DNA of 21,192 nucleotides from Bacteroidales bacterium UBA5621 (GTDB taxonomy: Bacteria > Bacteroidota > Bacteroidia > Bacteroidales > VadinHA17), in NCBI GenBank assembly GCA_002424525.1, contig DIKJ01000181.1:1-21192 (forward strand), read 5' to 3'. A program made the translations under genes and the position numbers. A model generated the notes under the pieces. The model made no database searches. It was not told where the DNA came from and saw nothing but the letters and a program-made list of their open reading frames with translations. Position 1 is the first letter of the stretch. Every line of letters begins with the position of its first letter. This document shows positions 14,159 to 21,192 of this stretch, piece by piece.

Positions 14159-15880
14159 ATGACAATGAAAAGACTGATATCAGCTGCAATATTGTTACTC
14201 ATTCTCCTGCCTGTCAAATCACAGGTCGGGAAACAGGATTCAGAACTCAAAAGGGAGATAACCCTCTACAATCCATACAAGCCATCCCTGCCGGATGTAA
14301 GAAAAAAGAGTTTTCTGCCTGATATGAATGACACTTCAAAGATTAATCTTTCAGTCAGTTACGACATCAGACCAAACAAGTATTCACCGGTCTATTCCTT
14401 AACCCCGATCAAGCCGGCCGCCCTTCTTCCTGACCCTCTGCCAAAACTTTACAAAGGCTACGTTAATATCGGAATAGGAACCTATACTACCCCTCTGGCT
14501 GAGCTAAGTATTACCAACGAGAGATCAAAATCCGGAGCAGTGGGACTCTATGCGAGACACTACTCATCCCAGGGAAAGGTTCTTCTGCAGAATAATGAAA
14601 GGGTCTTTGCGGGTCTGATGGATAATGAAGCTGCAATTTTCGGAAAGAAATTCTTCCGGGACAGTTATATTAAAGGGTCCGCCGACTTTATGCAGAATAC
14701 AAGATATGCCTACGGATACAAGCCCGAAATTATCGGGTACGATCCGTCAAAGAAAGAGAATAAACTTGTTTACAATAACATAGGTGCAAATTTGTCATTT
14801 GCATCTCTTAACCTTGATTCGACGGAATTCTCCTATGATTTTGAAATCGGCTGGAATATGTTCAGGACAACGAAAGATTTCATCCAGCATCACGGTGGTC
14901 TTAAGGGAGAGATGGCAAAGCTGTTCAGAGGCTTCTACATAGGATCGGGAATAAGCTATGATCATTACAAACTCCCGTCCGCACTGCTCGATAAACCCAG
15001 GTTCATTTTTTCAGCAACACCCTTTGTAAGCAAGAATAAGGAACAATGGAATTTCAAGGTGGGAGCAGAGATCATGCTTGAACGGGATGCAGAGTATTCT
15101 ACCCGGGTTCATTTATATCCGGATGTTAATTTCGGCTTCAGCGTAGTGCCTGATTATATAAGGTTCTTTACCGGGTTGGGAGGCAAGCTTGAAAGGAATT
15201 TGCCAGAGCGCGTTATAACAGAGAACCCATTTCTTGTGCCTGACGGGAGCCTCTTCCTGCTTCCCAATACCGACCATGCAATCGTTGTTTTTGCAGGGCT
15301 CAGGGGAAACAACGGGATAGGAGGAAATTATGTCATATCAGCCTCCTATTCGATGCTGAATGATATGCTCACCTTTTCCAACATTGTCTTTCCCGACACT
15401 GCCATGAGAACAGAGAGAGGCAATTACTTCATCCCGGTCACAGACGAGGCCGAAATACTGAATATTCACGGTGAGATCAATGGAGCCATTACAAGCAAGG
15501 TCTCTTTTCATGCCTCAGGAAACTATAATAAATACACTCTTTCTGCCAGCAGTCACCCCTGGAACAAACCGCCATGGGACGCCAAAATCGGAGTGAACTA
15601 TAATCTAAGGAACAAAATAATTGCAGGAGCGGAAATAACAGCCCTGGGCAGGCGAAAACTGATGGTAAGCGAGAGCCCGACCGGCTGGCAGACACTCGCT
15701 CCGTCAATAATGGAGATGCCTGCTCACGTCAATCTTAACCTGAGTGCAGAATACCGTTATACCAAAATACTCTCTTTCTGGGCCAGGATCAACAACGTCT
15801 CCTGGAACAGGTATCTCGAGTGGTCATACTACCCTGCTCAGAGATTCCTTATAATGGCAGGTTTTACCTACAGCCTGTAA
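14159..15880 (+). CDS. TonB-receptor-like outer-membrane beta-barrel
   Basis: This 573-residue protein has a signal peptide (core about 8-18, likely cleavage after VKSQ near 22). Residues about 25-95 are Pro-rich and linear, too short and unlike a TonB plug. From about 100 to the end the sequence alternates polar and hydrophobic residues with many aromatic ends (KGYVNIGIGTY, AVGLYARHY, FWARINNVSWNRYLEW), as in antiparallel barrel strands, and ends F-T-Y-S-L, an outer-membrane insertion-type C-terminus. It therefore looks like a plug-less barrel related to TonB-dependent receptors, with perhaps 16-22 strands. Start: ATG 14159 or ATG 14165 are both possible (MTM-KR). It lies 21 bp after the TPR gene, suggesting the two act together in outer-membrane transport or assembly. 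I cannot name a substrate. Confidence 0.7.
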   Translation: MTMKRLISAAILLLILLPVKSQVGKQDSELKREITLYNPYKPSLPDVRKKSFLPDMNDTSKINLSVSYDIRPNKYSPVYSLTPIKPAALLPDPLPKLYKGYVNIGIGTYTTPLAELSITNERSKSGAVGLYARHYSSQGKVLLQNNERVFAGLMDNEAAIFGKKFFRDSYIKGSADFMQNTRYAYGYKPEIIGYDPSKKENKLVYNNIGANLSFASLNLDSTEFSYDFEIGWNMFRTTKDFIQHHGGLKGEMAKLFRGFYIGSGISYDHYKLPSALLDKPRFIFSATPFVSKNKEQWNFKVGAEIMLERDAEYSTRVHLYPDVNFGFSVVPDYIRFFTGLGGKLERNLPERVITENPFLVPDGSLFLLPNTDHAIVVFAGLRGNNGIGGNYVISASYSMLNDMLTFSNIVFPDTAMRTERGNYFIPVTDEAEILNIHGEINGAITSKVSFHASGNYNKYTLSASSHPWNKPPWDAKIGVNYNLRNKIIAGAEITALGRRKLMVSESPTGWQTLAPSIMEMPAHVNLNLSAEYRYTKILSFWARINNVSWNRYLEWSYYPAQRFLIMAGFTYSL

Positions 15881-15891
15881 TAATCCGCGGC

Positions 15892-15906
15892 TGTTCCGGT
15901 TGAACA
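15892..15906 (+). terminator. Weak hairpin after the barrel gene
   Basis: TGTTC and GAACA pair around a CGGTT loop 11 bp past the stop codon. The stem is only 5 bp and no T-run follows, so this is only a candidate for ending the TPR-barrel transcript. Confidence 0.2.
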
Positions 15907-15994
15907 ACAGGAGAAGAGTTTCAGTTGTTAATTTCTTGTTTCAAATTGTGCATTATTTGTATGTCAGGACTATCCGGAAGTCATTTATTATCAG

Positions 15995-16002
15995 TATATT
16001 TG
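15995..16002 (+). promoter_or_regulatory. Likely -7 promoter element for gyrB
   Basis: TATATTTG is a full match to TAnnTTTG in the 215-bp gap before gyrB. Transcription starting near 16009 would give a leader of about 87 nt. The -33 TTG is not found at the usual spacing. The rest of 15881-16095 shows only A/T-rich sequence. Confidence 0.45.
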
Positions 16003-16083
16003 TGCGGGGAAATAAAACACGAAAAATCAGTGAATTACAACTGGTTTAAAGCAGTGAAATTTTTAATGAAAAGATAAAATTAA

Positions 16084-18066
<1,983 letters not shown>

Positions 18067-18093
18067 GAATCGCCTTTCCCGGGTGATCTGAAA

Positions 18094-19206
18094 CTAATCG
18101 CCAAACACCTTTCTTCTCACTTCCACGGCATTGCTCTGGCACACTTCGCTGCAGCAGAAACACCTGATGCACTTCCTGTCGGTCAGCACTACATGATTCT
18201 GTATTGCCGGATGCATGGCTATAGCGTTTGTCGGACAAATCTTTATGCAATCGAGACAGCCGATACACTTTTCATGAAGAAAAACAGGCCTTCTCTGAAG
18301 CCTTCTTACAGTAAACAGCCTGTTCCTCAGAAACTTTAGCGCAATGTTCCTGAAAGGCGATATGGGTATCCTTCTGAAATCTTCCCTGGTAATAGTCTCA
18401 AGGATTGGGCCTTCATAAATTATCTCATCCGGAGACCGGAGCCATTTCCCTCTTGATAAGGCTATCAGGTTTGTCGGGATGGCCAGTGGATCATAACCTA
18501 TTATAGAACATGTAATTATGTCGAGCGCAAGTGGATTGACAGACCCGATTAACACTTCTGTCCTTACCGGAGTTCCCTGCGCGGGACCTCTCCCTTCCAT
18601 TCCCATAATACCATCGATAAGGAAAAAATGTTGCGGTATGGCTTCGTTGAGATCAACAAGAAATTCACTGAACCTGTTCCGGTCCTGGTAAAGGGCATGC
18701 TGTTTCGCTTTGACGAATCCGGGTACAAGGCCCAGAGTATTCTTGATGGCCCCGGTGAAATAGACAAGTTCGTGATTCTTCAGCTTGGGAATGGAGATGA
18801 TCAGGTCTACCTCCTTCACAATGGAAGCGGTCCTTATTGTGCCTTTCCTTAACCTTGTCTGGAAAGGACTCCTTAAAAAATCGGTCCATACCGCCCCTGT
18901 TCTTTCACAAACATCATACATGCCTGACTTTACAGGTTTGAAACTTCTTATATGGACCGCCGGGGAATCTCCAACAAAAACTGTGGCTCCTTCTGCCTGC
19001 AGGAACCTGATCATGGCTTCAACAACCGCAGGGTGCGTGGTTATACATTTGTCCGGATCGTTATCCGACAGCAGGTTTGGCTTCAGCAAAACCTTTTTGC
19101 CCGTAACCGGAGGAGCCTCACAAGCTCTGTAAATATCAGAAATAATGTTAAATAGAATATCCGGGTCGTACTCCGGACATTTTCTAGCAACTACCTTCTT
19201 ATTCAT
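18094..19206 (-). CDS. DUF362 protein with C-terminal 2[4Fe-4S] ferredoxin domain
   Basis: This protein has 370 residues. The first 290 or so match the DUF362 family (KVLLKPNLLSDNDPDKCITTHPAV, GDSPAVHI, IISIPKLKNHELVYFTGAIKNTLG, GMEGRGPAQGTP, GSVNPLALDIITCSIIGYDP), whose biochemical role is not settled. The C-terminal 60 residues are a two-cluster ferredoxin: C314, C317, C320, C324 followed by Pro, then C346, C349, C352, C356 with an extra C351 and Gln instead of the usual following Pro. It should be a cytoplasmic iron-sulfur protein able to pass electrons. It is the last of a minus-strand trio after rlmN and dacB, 34 bp beyond dacB, and may be read through from them. It converges on gyrB with a 27-bp gap that shows no good hairpin. 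Confidence 0.85.
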   Translation of the reverse strand: MNKKVVARKCPEYDPDILFNIISDIYRACEAPPVTGKKVLLKPNLLSDNDPDKCITTHPAVVEAMIRFLQAEGATVFVGDSPAVHIRSFKPVKSGMYDVCERTGAVWTDFLRSPFQTRLRKGTIRTASIVKEVDLIISIPKLKNHELVYFTGAIKNTLGLVPGFVKAKQHALYQDRNRFSEFLVDLNEAIPQHFFLIDGIMGMEGRGPAQGTPVRTEVLIGSVNPLALDIITCSIIGYDPLAIPTNLIALSRGKWLRSPDEIIYEGPILETITREDFRRIPISPFRNIALKFLRNRLFTVRRLQRRPVFLHEKCIGCLDCIKICPTNAIAMHPAIQNHVVLTDRKCIRCFCCSEVCQSNAVEVRRKVFGD

Positions 19207-19240
19207 AAATATATATCCCGATTACCCGATTTTGTGTTTG

Positions 19241-20686
19241 TTAACTGTTCAGAATTATCTGTTTCAGGAGAGATTCGATTAAGGTAACAATCCTGTGCGA
19301 CGGTCCTGTGAAATTGTTTACCATGACGCAAAAAGTCATCTCTTTTCCTGAATGAGTGGTAAAGTATCCCGCGTAGCTTCTTACTCTCGTCATCGAACCG
19401 CTTTTTGCCCTCAGGTTTGAGTTAAAAACCGGATCCTGGAAGTACTTTGCAATAGTACCTTTCTGACCGGCTTCAGGGAATGAAGAGTAAAACTCCCTGA
19501 AGTATTTGCCTCTGGTCCTCATATGGATCAGCAGGTTAGCCATTTCTTCACTACTGATGGCGTTGAGCGGGGAGAGCCCGCTTCCGTCCTCTATGAACAT
19601 GCCATCGGTAATTACACCAGAACCGGTCAGGAATTGCCTTACCACTTCAATACCGGCAGCCGTGGTTCCGGTGTCCATGAAAACCTTCCCCAGTTCTTTA
19701 AGAAGATGCTCAGCATACAAGTTTACACTCTCGTGATTAAGTATTTCGACAATCTCACTCAGAGTTGGCGAGACTACAGAGGCCACAGGAGTTAATTCGC
19801 CGCCCTTAAAAACAACCAGCTCTCTGGTGGTTGTCGGGGTGCCAGCGATACGTATTCCCTTTTCCCTTAGTTTTTTGTCGGTTATTTCAGCTACCAGTTG
19901 GGGGGGATCCGGAATAGAAGCTTTGAGGACAAAATCATCTCTGTCCTCCGGTACACTCCCTGCCAGCCACCCATTTCCAATGTAAGGTGCCGCGAAAACA
20001 TATCCTTTATCAGTGTTCCCCTCTGCCACCAGCCGGTTATCAAGCAGGCGACGGCACTCCTCCGGAAAAATGCCTGTTATTATGGGTGTTGCTGAGACTG
20101 AGGTTGTTCTTAAATGGATCTCATAGGTATTGTCAAAGACAGACAATCCGAAGGCTCCTGCCCCGTAATAGTTTCCGATATCTTCCCACAGCCATTTGGC
20201 AGGAACCGGGAGGTAATCATAGTAACTATCATCTGTTATTACCCTGCCTTTTATTTTTCTGATACCCATACCCGACAGGGCATCCGCCCATCTGCTCATG
20301 AAATCACCATAATGATCCGCTAAACGGCCGGACCCAAGTGCGGGATCCCCTCCTCCTCTGATCACAATATCCCCTTTGAGTATTCCCGATTTTCTGTTAA
20401 ACTTTCCGGTATAGCCAACCCCGGTGGTGAAGGTGTAGTCTGCTCCCAGAAGCTCCAGTGCTGCAGCTGAGGTAATAAGTTTCAGGACCGAAGCGGGATT
20501 CATGCGTTTCTGAGAACCGTAATCCAGCACGGGCATCCCGCTCACTGCATCCCTGATGCATAAAGACATGGATGCATGGGTCATTGCCGGGTCGGAGAGG
20601 AATGCCCCGAGAGCCGTATCCTGTGACCAGCCCGGGGGCCACACTGATGCGACGAAGAGGAAAACCAGAAATCTCCCTTTTATCAT
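19241..20686 (-). CDS. dacB: D-Ala-D-Ala carboxypeptidase/endopeptidase (PBP4)
   Basis: This is a 481-residue peptidase family S13 enzyme, a low-molecular-mass penicillin-binding protein that removes terminal D-Ala and cleaves DD-crosslinks in periplasmic peptidoglycan. A signal peptide (core about 6-16, ending at WSQ, residue 22) directs export. The three active-site motifs are S66-V-L-K69 (SxxK), S320-V-N322 (SxN) and K428-S-G430 (KTG box as KSG), with the family block DGSGLS between the second and third. The length equals E. coli DacB (477 aa). Insert domains lie between SxxK and SxN as in PBP4. ATG 20684-20686 overlaps the rlmN stop codon as ATGA, indicating translational coupling. dacB thus follows an RNA-modification gene. 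Confidence 0.93.
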   Translation of the reverse strand: MIKGRFLVFLFVASVWPPGWSQDTALGAFLSDPAMTHASMSLCIRDAVSGMPVLDYGSQKRMNPASVLKLITSAAALELLGADYTFTTGVGYTGKFNRKSGILKGDIVIRGGGDPALGSGRLADHYGDFMSRWADALSGMGIRKIKGRVITDDSYYDYLPVPAKWLWEDIGNYYGAGAFGLSVFDNTYEIHLRTTSVSATPIITGIFPEECRRLLDNRLVAEGNTDKGYVFAAPYIGNGWLAGSVPEDRDDFVLKASIPDPPQLVAEITDKKLREKGIRIAGTPTTTRELVVFKGGELTPVASVVSPTLSEIVEILNHESVNLYAEHLLKELGKVFMDTGTTAAGIEVVRQFLTGSGVITDGMFIEDGSGLSPLNAISSEEMANLLIHMRTRGKYFREFYSSFPEAGQKGTIAKYFQDPVFNSNLRAKSGSMTRVRSYAGYFTTHSGKEMTFCVMVNNFTGPSHRIVTLIESLLKQIILNS

Positions 20687-21192
20687 ATCATCCTGTTTTG
20701 TTCAAGAGTCGATAAAAGTCCGCAAGCCGCTTGTATATCCTCACCTCTGCTGGTCCTGATGGTGGCCGGAATGCCCTTCGCGTTCAGGCTATCCCTGAAA
20801 TTGACGATGGAACTCATATCCGGGCTCTCAAGCTGCGATCCCGGGATGTTGTGATAGCGGATCAGATTTACCCGGCATCTTATCCTGTTGAGAATCCTTG
20901 CCATCTCCTTAATGTGCCTCGGAGTATCGTTCATGCCTTTGAAAAGTATATACTCGAAGGAGATACGTCGCTGTCTGTTCAGATCGAAGGCCCTTATTAT
21001 CTCAAGCACCTCACTGAGTTCATTTGTTTTCTGCACGGGGATAAGCTTCTTCCTTTCCTCGTCAAAGGGAGAGTGGAGGCTGACAGCCAGATGACAACGG
21101 CTTTTTTCCAGGAATTCCCTTATTCCTTCTGACAGACCGATCGTACTGACAGTTATTCTTGAAGGGCTCCATCCATAACCCCAGTCGCTTGT
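20683..21192 (-). CDS. rlmN: 23S rRNA/tRNA adenine-C2 methyltransferase RlmN (C-terminal part)
   Basis: The frame is open from the right edge of the window to the TGA at 20683-20685, giving the last 169 residues; the start and the radical-SAM CxxxCxxC site lie outside. The visible part is characteristic: WSPSRITVSTIGLSEGI, CHLAVSLHSPFDEERKKLIP, ISFEYILFKGMND, CRVNLIRYHNIPGSQ and RTSRGEDIQAACGLL. The Cys of AACG is the second of the two catalytic cysteines, the one that resolves the methylated protein-adenine adduct. RlmN methylates C2 of A2503 in 23S rRNA and A37 in some tRNAs, using SAM twice. The GTG near 21036 is internal, not a start: the conserved sequence continues upstream of it. The stop codon overlaps the dacB start. 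Confidence 0.95.
   Translation of the reverse strand, partial: TSDWGYGWSPSRITVSTIGLSEGIREFLEKSRCHLAVSLHSPFDEERKKLIPVQKTNELSEVLEIIRAFDLNRQRRISFEYILFKGMNDTPRHIKEMARILNRIRCRVNLIRYHNIPGSQLESPDMSSIVNFRDSLNAKGIPATIRTSRGEDIQAACGLLSTLEQNRMI

Noticed and set aside
18067..18093. Possible bidirectional terminator between gyrB and DUF362
   Set aside because: Only a direct repeat (AATCGCC) is present; no stem of useful length forms.
20731..21132. 133-aa plus-strand frame antisense to rlmN
   Set aside because: rlmN is conserved on the minus strand through this whole interval.

Overview
The window reads as an ordinary chromosomal segment of a Bacteroidota bacterium, probably Bacteroidales or a near relative. 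The clues are an N-terminal THX-type small ribosomal protein, a short (656 aa) GyrB, an FtsE homologue with no FtsX beside it, a large periplasmic TPR protein paired with a TonB-receptor-like barrel, a DUF7033-type polysaccharide deacetylase, and promoters of the Bacteroides type (TTG, then about 20 bp, then TAnnTTTG). No tRNA, rRNA, CRISPR array, insertion sequence or phage gene was seen.

Layout. Positions 1-314 hold no convincing intact gene, only a hydrophobic frame that may be a decayed membrane protein. From 315 a plus-strand SDR-type epimerase is followed by the 17-codon stump of a second SDR gene, then by a bTHX ribosomal protein with a long Lys/Glu/Ala tail. A 35-bp heptanucleotide array separates this from a convergent ThDP-dependent decarboxylase-like enzyme (1973-3559, minus). 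From 3727 to 10150 four plus-strand genes follow: an exported S9 prolyl-peptidase-family protein, an EamA transporter, an LtaS-like membrane sulfatase-fold enzyme (ATGA overlap with EamA), and a polysaccharide deacetylase-like protein with its own near-leaderless promoter. ftsE converges on the last of these, and a 19-nt hairpin fills the 21-bp gap between them.

A 228-bp divergent region with several inverted and direct repeats leads to a 1006-aa periplasmic TPR protein and, 21 bp later, a 573-aa outer-membrane barrel; gyrB follows with its own likely promoter. On the minus strand from the right edge, rlmN (cut by the window end) overlaps dacB (PBP4) by ATGA, and a DUF362/ferredoxin protein follows 34 bp later.

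Function. Most genes concern envelope building (DacB, FtsE, LtaS-like enzyme, deacetylase, TPR plus barrel) or core information processing (GyrB, RlmN, bTHX). I found no clear new defence or mobile system. The most unusual signals are the SDR gene stump, the heptamer array, the bTHX tail, the near-leaderless promoter, the structured ftsE/TPR divergent region and the TPR-barrel pair.
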